NCBI GenBank assembly: GCA_022841825.1
Contig: JALHQT010000003.1
Location: forward strand, 186,001 to 250,000
Direction: 5' to 3'
Source of the DNA: Anaerolineae bacterium
GTDB taxonomy: Bacteria > Chloroflexota > Anaerolineae > Aggregatilineales > Phototrophicaceae
DNA length: 64,000 nucleotides
In this document: positions 49,227 to 61,054 of the stretch, one piece after another
Layout: each line of letters starts with the position of its first letter
How positions within the stretch are numbered: the stretch's first letter is position 1
The notes under the pieces: generated by a model
The model's input: the letters and a program-made list of their open reading frames with translations, nothing else
What the model was told of the DNA's origin: nothing
Database searches by the model: none
Position numbers and translations under genes: made by a program

Positions 49227-50396
49227 CTACCGGCTGACTCCCTGCACCATCACGCTGAAGGTGGCAGGCTCGCCGCCCAGCTCCGGGATGGCGACCTCGT
49301 AGCGCGCTCTCTCTCCCGGCGCGATCTGCGCCACGCCGACCTCCGCGAAGCCCGCCGCGATCACATTCTGCGCGGCGTCGAAGACCGTCACCACCACGCG
49401 CGGGCTTGCCGCCACCGTGTCGCCGATGTGCTCGATTTGCCCGCTGACGACGAAGCGCCCCAGTGCGTCGAAGCCTGATGTGTCCTCCGTGCGAAACTGC
49501 GCTTCCGAGACGAGCGCGCGCGCATCCGGCGCTGTCTCGCTCCCGCCCACCTGCACATCGAAGCGGACACTGCCCGGCGGCTGCCCCTGCCCAAAGCGCA
49601 GGCTGAACGGCGCGAATCCGCCCGGCAGGATGCCGTAGCCCATCGCTACATCTTCCGCGCCCGCCAGCACCCCGCCGTCCGCGCTCATCAGCACGGCGCG
49701 CACAGGCAGATCGACCAGTGTCGTGCCGCCGAAGTTGGCGACCTCACCCGTGATGAAGAAGACGCCGTCCGCTGTTGACCAGGCGTAGCTGTGGATGATG
49801 CCGATGCTCGCCGGGCGGGCGTTGGCGAGCGCTTCCACGCCGGACGCCTCCAGCGGCGCTGCGGGGTTGATGATGAACGAGTTGATGATTTGCTGCATCT
49901 GCGCCTGTTCACCTGCCGCAGCAGGCATGACAACCTCGATCAGCGCCAGGCGCTCGCCGCTGCGCTGAATGAAGGTATTCAGCGGCTCTGCCCCGCCGCC
50001 CGGCAGCGCCCGCGCGCCCGTCAACCGCCACGATCCATCGCCCATCGCCTGCCGACTGACCTCCACATAGCGCGTCACGTCGGGGCGAAGCTGCGTCTGC
50101 CAGCGGTCGAGCAGCGCGCCAAAGGCGTCGTCGCCCAACGTCGCGCCAAGGTTGACGACGGCGACCAGCAGTACCGGGTCGGTCTCGCCTGGGCGCGAAA
50201 AGGCGGTCGCGGCGAGCGTTGGCGCGTTCGTCTCGTAGAGTGCCCAGTTGCGCGGCGCGATGACGGTGAACGCCCCGCTGGGATGCGCGTAGGGCAGCGG
50301 CGAGAGGTCTGGCGGTGGTGGCGTCGGCGCGAAGACGACTGCATCGCCCGAACACCCGGTGAGCAGCAGGATGAGGAGGAAAAGGGCGGACGCCAT
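49227..50396 (-). CDS. putative lipoprotein, start codon inside a REP-like repeat
   Basis: MASALFLLILLLTGCSGD lipobox; downstream secreted-protein composition. Confidence 0.65.
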   Translation of the reverse strand: MASALFLLILLLTGCSGDAVVFAPTPPPPDLSPLPYAHPSGAFTVIAPRNWALYETNAPTLAATAFSRPGETDPVLLVAVVNLGATLGDDAFGALLDRWQTQLRPDVTRYVEVSRQAMGDGSWRLTGARALPGGGAEPLNTFIQRSGERLALIEVVMPAAAGEQAQMQQIINSFIINPAAPLEASGVEALANARPASIGIIHSYAWSTADGVFFITGEVANFGGTTLVDLPVRAVLMSADGGVLAGAEDVAMGYGILPGGFAPFSLRFGQGQPPGSVRFDVQVGGSETAPDARALVSEAQFRTEDTSGFDALGRFVVSGQIEHIGDTVAASPRVVVTVFDAAQNVIAAGFAEVGVAQIAPGERARYEVAIPELGGEPATFSVMVQGVSR

Positions 50397-50450
50397 GAAT
50401 GGCGTCCCTACACAAACGATTCCGTAGGGACGCCATTCATGGCGTCCGCC
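50385..50450. repeat. BIME-like pair of inverted REP-like hairpins
   Basis: GGCGGACGCCATGAATGGCGTCCCTAC - ACAAACGATTCC - GTAGGGACGCCATTCATGGCGTCCGCC, perfect 27-nt inverted arms. Confidence 0.95.
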
Positions 50451-50564
50451 GTCTGGAAGAGGGTTAGACGTAAACATCATGTCCGCAATTGGAGCGCAGG
50501 ACGGGCGCGGATGCAATACGAAATGCGGTAAAATATGGCGTATGAAGTGGAGAGGACATAGGTC

Positions 50565-50852
50565 ATGGTCATGTTGATGGTGGAAATCGACAAAGCGCTC
50601 ATGGAGCGTCTGCAGGCGAAGGCGCTCGCCGAAGACAAGCCGCTGGAAGCAGTCGTCATCGCCGGGCTGGAGAAGACCGCCGACTCAGAACTCGACCTGG
50701 CAACCGATACCACTGGGCGGGCTTTCCTTCTCGAACTTGCCAGACTTTCTGAGGAACTTGATCTGCGTTCAGGACGGGAAGATGTTTCCGAGAATTTTGA
50801 CTCCGTACTGGCAGAACTTGACGATGTAAACAATGAAGCCCTGCAAGGATAG
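50565..50852 (+). CDS. putative VapB-like antitoxin
   Basis: Small acidic ORF immediately upstream of a PIN-domain gene. Confidence 0.65.
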   Translation: MVMLMVEIDKALMERLQAKALAEDKPLEAVVIAGLEKTADSELDLATDTTGRAFLLELARLSEELDLRSGREDVSENFDSVLAELDDVNNEALQG

Positions 50853-50855
50853 ACG

Positions 50856-51272
50856 ATGGCAGCATCGCTCGTGCTAATGGATAGCAGTTTCCTCTACGCG
50901 ATCACGGATCAGAGCGACCGATTTCACAATCCGGCACGAGCTTATGTCCGCGATAATCGCGTAGAATTCATGATTCCTGATGTCGTTTTGACCGAAGTGA
51001 CCTATAGCCTCCGTAAGCTCGTCGGCAAGCGCGCAGAAATCGCATTTCTTGCTGCGCAAGCCAGCAGCCTTACACAACTGGTTCCAATTACCCACTCCGA
51101 TCTTGCGCGCGTCCACGCTATTATGAGCAAGTACACGCAGTTTGATTTTGTGGACTGCTGCATCCTGGCGATTGCCGAGCGGCTGAACATCACGCACATC
51201 TGCACGTTCGACCGCCGCGACTTCCAGGCGTTTATCCCCGCGCACTGCGAGCGGCTTGAACTGCTGCCCTGA
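50856..51272 (+). CDS. PIN-domain (VapC-like) ribonuclease toxin
   Basis: LVLMDSSFLYAITDQSD, DVVLTEVTYSL, FDFVDCCILAIAERLNITHICTFDRRDF. Confidence 0.88.
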   Translation: MAASLVLMDSSFLYAITDQSDRFHNPARAYVRDNRVEFMIPDVVLTEVTYSLRKLVGKRAEIAFLAAQASSLTQLVPITHSDLARVHAIMSKYTQFDFVDCCILAIAERLNITHICTFDRRDFQAFIPAHCERLELLP

Positions 51273-51359
51273 TTTCTGCTCTTTTTCGCCTGTACATCCT
51301 GCAAATTCCGTTAAAATATTCCTCGGACATCGCGCACATTTCGTAGAAAGTGTTCTTTG

Positions 51360-52463
51360 ATGCTTCGCAGTACAAAGTTCTTCACCACGCTCGTCGTCTG
51401 CCTGTTTATGCTCATGGTCAGCGCCGGCATGAGTGCCGCGCAGCCCGATGCGCTCCAGATCCCCGTTTTAGGGCGGAGCGTCATCTATGTCGTCTCGCCG
51501 GACGGGGCGAGCGCAGCCGTCTATCCCAACGCCGCCCTCGTCCGTGAGGAACCGCCCAATCCGGACGCGACGATCCTCCAGATTGTCGATGTGGCGACGG
51601 GCAGCGTGACGCAGACGCTGCGCGACCTCCCCGATTGGGTGTCCGATGCGGCGTATCTGCCGGACGGCAGGCTGCTGACAGCGCTCGTCAACGGCGACTT
51701 CATCCTGTGGGATGTTGGCAGCGGGGCGGTCGAGCGCCGCTGGTGGACGGGCTTGTATCAGAGCAGCCTGGTCATCTCTCCGGACGGCGCGCGGGCGTAT
51801 GTGCTCGCCTCTGGTGCCGTGAGCACGTTCTTTGAGATGGATCTGGCGAGCGGGGCGCTCCTGCGGGCTTTGGGGCGGCACCCCGCGACACTTTACGACC
51901 TGATGGGCAGCCAGACGGACATCGAGTTCCGGGGCGACTTCAGTTTCGTGACCTTCGACGTATCGCCTGACAGCGAAACGTTTGCCTACGCCAATGCCGA
52001 CGGCGAAATTTTCGTCGCTGACCTCGCCAGGGAGACATTCACCCTGGCGCGCGAACGCTCGGAGCAGCCGTTGGCGTTCGATGTGCGCAGTCTGCGTTTC
52101 GCGCCGGATGGCGCGTCGCTCTTCTATCTGCAATTCGCGCGCGACGCGCGGCAGGTGATGCAGGTCGCGCCCAACAGCGCAGTCATCGCCAGCTTTGGCG
52201 CGAACACGGTCGCCTACGCCGTCTCGGCGGACGGGGCGCGGGTCGCCTGGGTGGAGCGCAGCGACGACGGATCGCGCGTCCTGATGCAGGATGCGGCGGG
52301 CGGCGAAGTGGAGATCATCTATGAGCTGACCGAGGCGGGCTTGGCGACACCTTCAATTGCGACCTTGAGCTTTGCGCTCGATGGGACGCGCCTGCTGCTC
52401 GATGTCAATCCTGCGGATGGCGACGACGAGCAGGCGATCCTGTTGGTTATTCCGGTGGGGTGA
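51360..52463 (+). CDS. secreted beta-propeller-like protein
   Basis: Signal peptide MLRSTKFFTTLVVCLFMLMVSAGMSAAQ; repeated SPDGA-x-A/V motifs. Confidence 0.7.
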   Translation: MLRSTKFFTTLVVCLFMLMVSAGMSAAQPDALQIPVLGRSVIYVVSPDGASAAVYPNAALVREEPPNPDATILQIVDVATGSVTQTLRDLPDWVSDAAYLPDGRLLTALVNGDFILWDVGSGAVERRWWTGLYQSSLVISPDGARAYVLASGAVSTFFEMDLASGALLRALGRHPATLYDLMGSQTDIEFRGDFSFVTFDVSPDSETFAYANADGEIFVADLARETFTLARERSEQPLAFDVRSLRFAPDGASLFYLQFARDARQVMQVAPNSAVIASFGANTVAYAVSADGARVAWVERSDDGSRVLMQDAAGGEVEIIYELTEAGLATPSIATLSFALDGTRLLLDVNPADGDDEQAILLVIPVG

Positions 52464-52498
52464 GTAGGGGCAGACCCGTGTGTCTGCCCATCCCCTAC
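52464..52498. repeat. REP-like hairpin (family A) between convergent genes
   Basis: GTAGGGGCAGACCCGTGTGTCTGCCCATCCCCTAC. Confidence 0.85.
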
Positions 52499-52806
52499 AA
52501 ATACGTCCCCGCCTCCGGCACGAACGGCGTCATGAAGATGCGCGTGTACTCGGTCGTGCAGTCGTTGACCGCCTGACGCCATGCCGCCACGTACTCGGTC
52601 GCGCGATGCGCCTCCAAAGCTGCCTGATCGCGATACATCTCGAAGACAACCAGTTTGAGGGGGTCTTCGTCTTGTCGGTAGATCTCGAAGCGCAGGTTGC
52701 CCGGTTCGAGCACGCTCTGGCGTGCGTCTTCTTCTGCGATCTTCAGGAATTCTTCAACACGGTCGGGCTTTATGGTGATGTGGATCATGAAGGCGATGGG
52801 GGACAT
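52495..52806 (-). CDS. antibiotic biosynthesis monooxygenase (ABM) family protein
   Basis: FMIHITIKPDRVEEFLKIAEEDARQSVLEPGNLRFEIYRQDEDPLKLVVFEMYRDQAALEAHRAT. Confidence 0.9.
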   Translation of the reverse strand: MSPIAFMIHITIKPDRVEEFLKIAEEDARQSVLEPGNLRFEIYRQDEDPLKLVVFEMYRDQAALEAHRATEYVAAWRQAVNDCTTEYTRIFMTPFVPEAGTYL

Positions 52807-52888
52807 GGGTAGACTTCCTTGTTCTTGCGAATGAAGAGAGGAAGATTTAACCGCAAAGACAAGACCGATCCAAATACCGCAAAAACAA

Positions 52889-52951
52889 CGGACGCCATAA
52901 ATGGCGTCCCTACCTCTTGCGATTCTGTAGGGACGGCATTTATGCCGTCCG
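52889..52951. repeat. BIME-like pair of inverted REP-like hairpins with compensatory stem changes
   Basis: CGGACGCCATAAATGGCGTCCCTAC - CTCTTGCGATTCT - GTAGGGACGGCATTTATGCCGTCCG. Confidence 0.93.
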
Positions 52952-52978
52952 TCTCTGCCGGATAGTTACGAGTTGGTG

Positions 52979-55507
<2,529 letters not shown>

Positions 55508-55953
55508 CTTGTTCGCCACGGTTCTCGACCTCCATCGCCATCCGCCCGCCAAGAAAATGGCGGGCAACCATAAACGTTACGTTCCGGCAAGGCTGAAACT
55601 TGCCACATTTTACCACAACGCCAGCGCACGATTCATCACAGAGGGTGGGCGCGGGATTGGGGATATTTTGGGTTATTCCAGTGTAACGGCATATCCCCTG
55701 CCTGCGCCATAAGCCGTTCGTAAGAAATTCGTGCGATTTGTGAGAGTTTCGCCGGAATTGGCGCGCTTTCAACTCCCCAAACGGATAGGCTAACCCAAAC
55801 GGAGCGTGGTACGCATCAATCAACGAGCCTACGCTGATGCGCCCAGTAGGATGATTACTTTGATTTGTTAGGTGTGCTTTAGTGAAGTGAAAGGTTTTGT
55901 AAGTACTGTTAGACAAGGGACCACTTAGTCTCCCAAAAGTATGGGCTACCATT

Positions 55954-56652
55954 ATGCTGCGGCAAATAAGTTTCATCCCGACCAAGAATGTCACGCACAC
56001 CTATGTCGCCCCAGTGACATCTGCTCAACAGCGGATGATCGGCATGAACAGACGGCAGCGGATTGCCAAACGCGCGCTCGATCTTGCGGTGGGAAGTGTC
56101 GCGCTGTTCCTGAGCCTGCCCGTGATGCTGCTTGTCGCTATCGCCATCAGGATCGAGTCCAAGGGACCTGTCCTGTTCCGTCAGCGTCGTGTCGGCGAGG
56201 GTGGTCGCTTTTTCCAGATGTATAAGTTCCGTTCGATGGTGGTCAATGCCGAGGCGTACCAGGCGGGCGTCAACCGGACAAGCCCGAGCGGGCAGACGCT
56301 GCATAAACACAGGGGCGACCCGCGTGTGACGCGCGTCGGCAGATTCATCCGCAAGACCAGCCTGGACGAGCTGCCTCAGCTCCTGAATGTGCTGCGGGGC
56401 GATATGTCGCTGGTGGGACCCCGTCCGGAACTGCCCTGGCTGGTCGAGCAGTACGAGTCGTGGCAGCGTGAGCGTTTCCTGGTTCCGCAGGGCATTACGG
56501 GCTGGTGGCAGATAACGGGGCGCAGCGATAAGCCGTGCCACCTGAGCACGGACGACGATGTGTACTACATCCGCAACTACTCGCTCTGGATGGACATCAA
56601 GATCATCGCCAGGACTATTCCGGCGCTCTTCAAGGGCAAAGGCGCGTTCTAA
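55954..56652 (+). CDS. undecaprenyl-phosphate sugar phosphotransferase (bacterial sugar transferase)
   Basis: KRALDLAVGSVALFLSLPVMLLVAIAIRIESKGPVLFRQRRVGEGGRFFQMYKFRSMV; TSLDELPQLLNVLRGDMSLVGPRPELPWLV. Confidence 0.94.
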   Translation: MLRQISFIPTKNVTHTYVAPVTSAQQRMIGMNRRQRIAKRALDLAVGSVALFLSLPVMLLVAIAIRIESKGPVLFRQRRVGEGGRFFQMYKFRSMVVNAEAYQAGVNRTSPSGQTLHKHRGDPRVTRVGRFIRKTSLDELPQLLNVLRGDMSLVGPRPELPWLVEQYESWQRERFLVPQGITGWWQITGRSDKPCHLSTDDDVYYIRNYSLWMDIKIIARTIPALFKGKGAF

Positions 56653-56752
56653 AGCGCGCGTGTCCAGACCCCACAATCCAGCGAAATCGTCAGTTTCAGC
56701 GCCCCCTCCGGGCGCTTTTGGCGTATAGTGGATGGCGCAAGGAGGTCTGCTC

Positions 56753-57622
56753 ATGCCCCTCACGCATCAATCGACTTACCGTGTTCGCCATTACGAATGT
56801 GATGCCTACGGACACCTGAACAACGCCAACTATCTGCGCTATATGGAGCAGACGGCAATCGAGGCATCGGCGGCGGTCGGCTATGACGACGCGCGTTACG
56901 CGGCGTTGGGCACGCTCTGGCTGATCCACGAAACCGACATCGAGTACCTGCTGCCGCTGCTGGCGGGCGATGAAGTCGTCGTCACGACCTGGGTCGCGGA
57001 CTTCCGGCGCGTGCGTTCGCGGCGGCGCTACGAATTCACGCGCGTGGCAGATGGGGCGCTGGTGGCGCGCGCGGCGACCGATTGGGCATATCTCGACAGA
57101 GCGAGCGGGCGACCCGTCGCCATCTCAGCCGAGATGATCGCGGCGTTCGACCCTGCGAATGAGACGGTAGCGCGAACACCGTTCCCAACGCCGCCGCCCG
57201 CGCCGCCACGCCCGTACACGCTGGCGCGGCGCGTCGAATGGCGCGATATTGACATGGCGATGCATGTCAACAACGCCAACTACCTGAGTTACATGGAAGA
57301 ATGCGGTGTCGAGTCGCTCGGCGCGTTCGGCTGGTCGATGGAGCGCCTGGTGGCGGAGGACATCGCCATCTTCGCGCGGCGTCATCGCATCGAATATCAG
57401 GGGCAGGCAAAGCTGGGCGATCTACTGGATGTGACGACATTTCTGGCTGAGGTGCGGCGTGCGACCGCCGTGCGCCACTTCGCCATTCGCCGCGCGGGCG
57501 ATGGGGCACCGATTGCACGCGCGTATTCACAGTGGGTCTTCATGCATCCGTCGTCGGGGCAGGTGGCGCGCGTCCCGGAGCGCATCCTGGTCGATTTCGC
57601 CGAACACATCGTCCGCGAATAA
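56753..57622 (+). CDS. double-hotdog acyl-CoA thioesterase
   Basis: Two copies of a hotdog signature: YGHLNNANYLRYMEQTAIEA and MHVNNANYLSYMEECGVESL. Confidence 0.85.
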   Translation: MPLTHQSTYRVRHYECDAYGHLNNANYLRYMEQTAIEASAAVGYDDARYAALGTLWLIHETDIEYLLPLLAGDEVVVTTWVADFRRVRSRRRYEFTRVADGALVARAATDWAYLDRASGRPVAISAEMIAAFDPANETVARTPFPTPPPAPPRPYTLARRVEWRDIDMAMHVNNANYLSYMEECGVESLGAFGWSMERLVAEDIAIFARRHRIEYQGQAKLGDLLDVTTFLAEVRRATAVRHFAIRRAGDGAPIARAYSQWVFMHPSSGQVARVPERILVDFAEHIVRE

Positions 57623-57750
57623 TCGATATGTCCCTGTCGTTCACCCTTCCGCCTACAGCAACACTAGTGGTCGTTTTCTCGCCTTCCGCACATAATCATG
57701 CATGTGCGACAAGTTCCATTATTTTCACCGATGACCAGGAGTAAATTGCT

Positions 57751-58989
57751 ATGTCTCGCCGCCTCTTACGCATCTCACTGCTGCTCGCACTGCTGGCACT
57801 TGCGCTGGGCGCAGTGCCGACCTTCGCCCAGGCGACCACGATCACCTTTCTGACGCCGCCCTGGGGCGCGCCGCCCAACCCGGAAGCGCTCGCCGCCTTC
57901 CAGGAAGAAGCGGGCTTCACCGTCGAGGTGCAGTCCGTCCAGATGGCAGACCTCTTCAGCCGTGTCCAGGTCGCCGCCGCCTCCGGGCAGCCCGCCGCCG
58001 ACGTGATCTTCCTGACCGAAGAAGCGCCGTCGAATATCGTTGCCACCGGGAACATGATGGCGCTCAACGATCTGATCGCCGCGACTGCCGAACTCGACCT
58101 GAGCGACTTCAGCAAGGTCGATTTCTGGACCCAGGATGACCAAGTTTACGGCATCCCCACCTATCTCCAGTTGGTGATGATGGACTACAACGCCGCCAAA
58201 CTCGCCGAAGCGGGCTTTGACGCGCCGCCGGCGACCTGGGCAGAGATGCGCGATATGGCGGTCGCCATCCGCGAGCAGGGCATCGACGAGAACCCGATTG
58301 CGTTGGGTGCCATCGACTGGTCGTGGTATCTGATGGCGCTCTCGATGGGCGACCCGATGTTCGATGCCGACCTCAACCCGGTCTTTGCGGACGAAGGCTC
58401 GAAGGGGCGCGAGGCGATGGCGCTGCTGCTCAGTCTGTTCGCCGACGAGCTGATCAGCCCGGAAATGCTGGCAGGCTCGATCAACCAGCACGCACTCTTC
58501 TGGGGCGGCACGGGCGTCTTCCATCAGGGCTGGCAGGGGTCGGTGCAGGTGGGCAATAACCCGGATGTCTCGCAGCAGGCACCAGATGTCGCCTACATGC
58601 TGCTGCCGGAAGTCGGCAACACCTGGAGCTTCCCGGCGGGCATCGGCATCGCAGCCGGGTCGCCCAACGCCGAGCAGGCGTGGCAGTTCATCCAGTGGTA
58701 CGTGGGCGAAGAGAACCAGCGCGCCATCTATGAAGCCGTGGGTCTCTATCCCTCGCGCGTTTCGGTCGCCGCCGCCCTGAGCGAAGAGGGCTTGATCGCG
58801 GGCAATGACGTGATCACCGCACAGAGCGAACTGGTCAACGAGCTGCCGCGTTACGCGCTGTGGTGGGGTCCCTTCACCAATGTCGTGAGCGAGGCGGTCC
58901 TGGAAGCGGCGCAGACCGGCACGTCGGCGGACGACGTGATCGACATGCTGGCGGAAGAGTGGAACGCGCTGAAGGAAGAATATCAGTAG
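57751..58989 (+). CDS. extracellular solute-binding protein, carbohydrate ABC transporter
   Basis: Signal peptide; family 1 binding-protein layout; followed by two permeases. Confidence 0.9.
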   Translation: MSRRLLRISLLLALLALALGAVPTFAQATTITFLTPPWGAPPNPEALAAFQEEAGFTVEVQSVQMADLFSRVQVAAASGQPAADVIFLTEEAPSNIVATGNMMALNDLIAATAELDLSDFSKVDFWTQDDQVYGIPTYLQLVMMDYNAAKLAEAGFDAPPATWAEMRDMAVAIREQGIDENPIALGAIDWSWYLMALSMGDPMFDADLNPVFADEGSKGREAMALLLSLFADELISPEMLAGSINQHALFWGGTGVFHQGWQGSVQVGNNPDVSQQAPDVAYMLLPEVGNTWSFPAGIGIAAGSPNAEQAWQFIQWYVGEENQRAIYEAVGLYPSRVSVAAALSEEGLIAGNDVITAQSELVNELPRYALWWGPFTNVVSEAVLEAAQTGTSADDVIDMLAEEWNALKEEYQ

Positions 58990-59014
58990 AGCGCGAGATA
59001 TAGACGACGCCCAG

Positions 59015-59216
59015 CCGCCCTCACCCCTCACCCCTCTCCCACACATCGCGCCGGAAGAGTCCAAGAGCGATAGACTCTCGTGCGATGGGGGAGAGGGGAA
59101 CCAGAATGTGCGCGCATAGGCGACTCGGCTCCCCTCTCCCTCGATGCGTTTTCGCAAGCATCGCAATCCGCTGGCTGGGCAGCATCGCGTGGGAGAGGGG
59201 CTGGGGGTGAGGGCGG
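59015..59216. repeat. Long imperfect inverted repeat (family C) between binding-protein and permease genes
   Basis: CCGCCCTCACCCCTCACCCCTCTCCCACACATCGCG ... CGCGTGGGAGAGGGGCTGGGGGTGAGGGCGG. Confidence 0.88.
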
Positions 59217-59270
59217 ATTCCGCATACCATCATGCAATCAATTATCCTGAAAATGCTCAGGTCTAGTCCT

Positions 59271-60179
59271 ATGCGACAACGTTTTTTCACGCAAGATCGC
59301 TTATTTATCGCCGTTATCCTGATTCCGCTGCTGCTCTTCATCGCGCTGCTGATCTACGTGCCCGCCGTCGATACCTTCAACACGAGTCTGACCAACCGCA
59401 ACCTGCGCATCAATCGTCCACCGGAATTTCTGGCGTTCGAGAATTACGCGCGCCTGCTCCAGGATGACGAGTTCTGGGAGGTGACCGGGCGCAGCCTGGT
59501 CGTCGTGGCGTTGGTGCTGCCCATCGAGATGACGATTGCCTTCGCCGCCGCGCTGCTGCTCAACGAGCGCTTTCCTGGGCGCGCGGTCGTGCGCACGCTG
59601 GCGATCCTGCCGTGGATGGTGCCGCCCGTCGTCAACGGCTTCTTATGGGGCTGGCTGCTCAACGGCGAGTATGGCGCGCTCAACGGGCTGCTCTACCAGT
59701 TCGGCTTGATCGGCGAGTATCGCTCGTGGCTGCGCGACCCCAACGAGCAGCTTCTGTGGGTCGCCGTCGTGCAAGCGTGGACGCGCTTCTCCTTCCCGAC
59801 GATTGTGCTGCTGGCGGGCTTGCAGGGCATCCCGGACGAGCTGTACGATGCCGCCCGCGTCGATGGCGCGAGCGTATGGAGCCAGTTGACGCGCATCACC
59901 TTCCCGCTGCTGCTGCCGTCGTTCGCCATCGCGCTGGTGGTCGAGTTCATCGCGGCGTTCCAGATCTTCGACGTGGTGTGGACGCTGACGGCGGGCGGCT
60001 CGGCGGGCGGGCAGATCAACCCGTTCACTCGAACACTGATGCTCTATAACTACGAGCTGGTCTTCCGCGATCTGCGCGTCGGGCTGGGCGCGGCGCTGTC
60101 GTATCTGATCCTGCTGATGTCGCTTGGCGTCGGCTTCATCTTCGTCCGCCGGCTGTATAACCAGGGGATCAAAGAATGA
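59271..60179 (+). CDS. carbohydrate ABC transporter permease (MalF type)
   Basis: IPDELYDAARVDGASVWSQLTRITFPLLLPSFAIALVVEF. Confidence 0.9.
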   Translation: MRQRFFTQDRLFIAVILIPLLLFIALLIYVPAVDTFNTSLTNRNLRINRPPEFLAFENYARLLQDDEFWEVTGRSLVVVALVLPIEMTIAFAAALLLNERFPGRAVVRTLAILPWMVPPVVNGFLWGWLLNGEYGALNGLLYQFGLIGEYRSWLRDPNEQLLWVAVVQAWTRFSFPTIVLLAGLQGIPDELYDAARVDGASVWSQLTRITFPLLLPSFAIALVVEFIAAFQIFDVVWTLTAGGSAGGQINPFTRTLMLYNYELVFRDLRVGLGAALSYLILLMSLGVGFIFVRRLYNQGIKE

Positions 60180-61054
60180 CGTGGTTCAACGCCAAACGGC
60201 GACGCCTGCTCCTGCTCTATCTCGCCTCGTTCATCCTGCTCTTCTGGGCGCTGGCACCGATCTACTGGGTGTTCGTGTCGAGCATCTCGAACCGCATCGA
60301 GCTGTATGCTCGCCCGTACAAAGTCTGGTTTCCGTCGGAGCCTACGCTCGATCATTACATCACGCTCTTCACGACCGGGGCGGGCTACCGCGATGGCGGC
60401 TTTTCGCCGACCGCCGGGCTGATGGCTTCCGGGATGCGCAGCAGCCTGATCACGAGCGTCGTATCGTCCGCCATCATCACCGTGATCGCGACGGGCGCGG
60501 GCTATGTCTTCGCGCGGATGAAGTTCCGCGGCAAGCAGGTTTCGTTCTACTTTCTGATGTTCATGATGCCGCTGCCGATCTGGGCGGCGCTGATCTCGCT
60601 CTTCTTCCTGATGACGCGGCTCAACCTGATCGATACGCATCTGGGGTTGATCCTGCTGTATGTCGTCTTCTCGACGCCGCTCTCGGTCTGGCTGATGTCC
60701 ACCTTCATCCGCGACATCCCGTCGGAGATCGAGGACGCGGCGTTCGTGGATGGGGCGAACCGCTGGCAGCTCTTGTGGAGCATCGTCTTCCCGTTGGCGC
60801 GCCCCGGCATGATCGCCGTCTTCCTGGTGGCGCTGCTGACGGCGTGGAACAACTTCCTGCTGCCGCTGATCTTCACCCGCTCGGCGGACGTGCAGCCGCT
60901 GACGGTCGTGCTGACGCTCTTCATCGGGCAGTACGAAGTCGCCTGGGAGGATATGTCGGCGGCGGCGGTGCTGACGATGCTGCCGCCCTTCCTGATGGCA
61001 CTCTTCTTCCAACGCTATCTCGTGCGTGGCTTGTCGATGGGAGCAGTGAAATGA
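60176..61054 (+). CDS. carbohydrate ABC transporter permease (MalG type)
   Basis: IPSEIEDAAFVDGANRWQLLWSIVFPLARPGMIAVFL; ATGA overlap. Confidence 0.92.
   Translation: MTWFNAKRRRLLLLYLASFILLFWALAPIYWVFVSSISNRIELYARPYKVWFPSEPTLDHYITLFTTGAGYRDGGFSPTAGLMASGMRSSLITSVVSSAIITVIATGAGYVFARMKFRGKQVSFYFLMFMMPLPIWAALISLFFLMTRLNLIDTHLGLILLYVVFSTPLSVWLMSTFIRDIPSEIEDAAFVDGANRWQLLWSIVFPLARPGMIAVFLVALLTAWNNFLLPLIFTRSADVQPLTVVLTLFIGQYEVAWEDMSAAAVLTMLPPFLMALFFQRYLVRGLSMGAVK

Noticed and set aside
50565-51272. VapBC as an unusual system
   Set aside because: Architecture and PIN motifs look like a standard type II toxin-antitoxin pair.
57687-57707. CGCACATAATCATGCATGTGCG inverted repeat before the sugar-binding protein gene
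   Set aside because: Could be an operator, but a single copy with no matching regulator in the window is too weak to claim.
57775-59166. 463-aa minus-strand ORF
   Set aside because: Antisense to the sugar-binding protein gene and runs into the family C repeat.
60124-61050. N-terminal extension of the GH3 ORF
   Set aside because: Overlaps the MalG-type permease out of frame; ATG at 61051 overlaps the permease stop and starts a canonical GH3.
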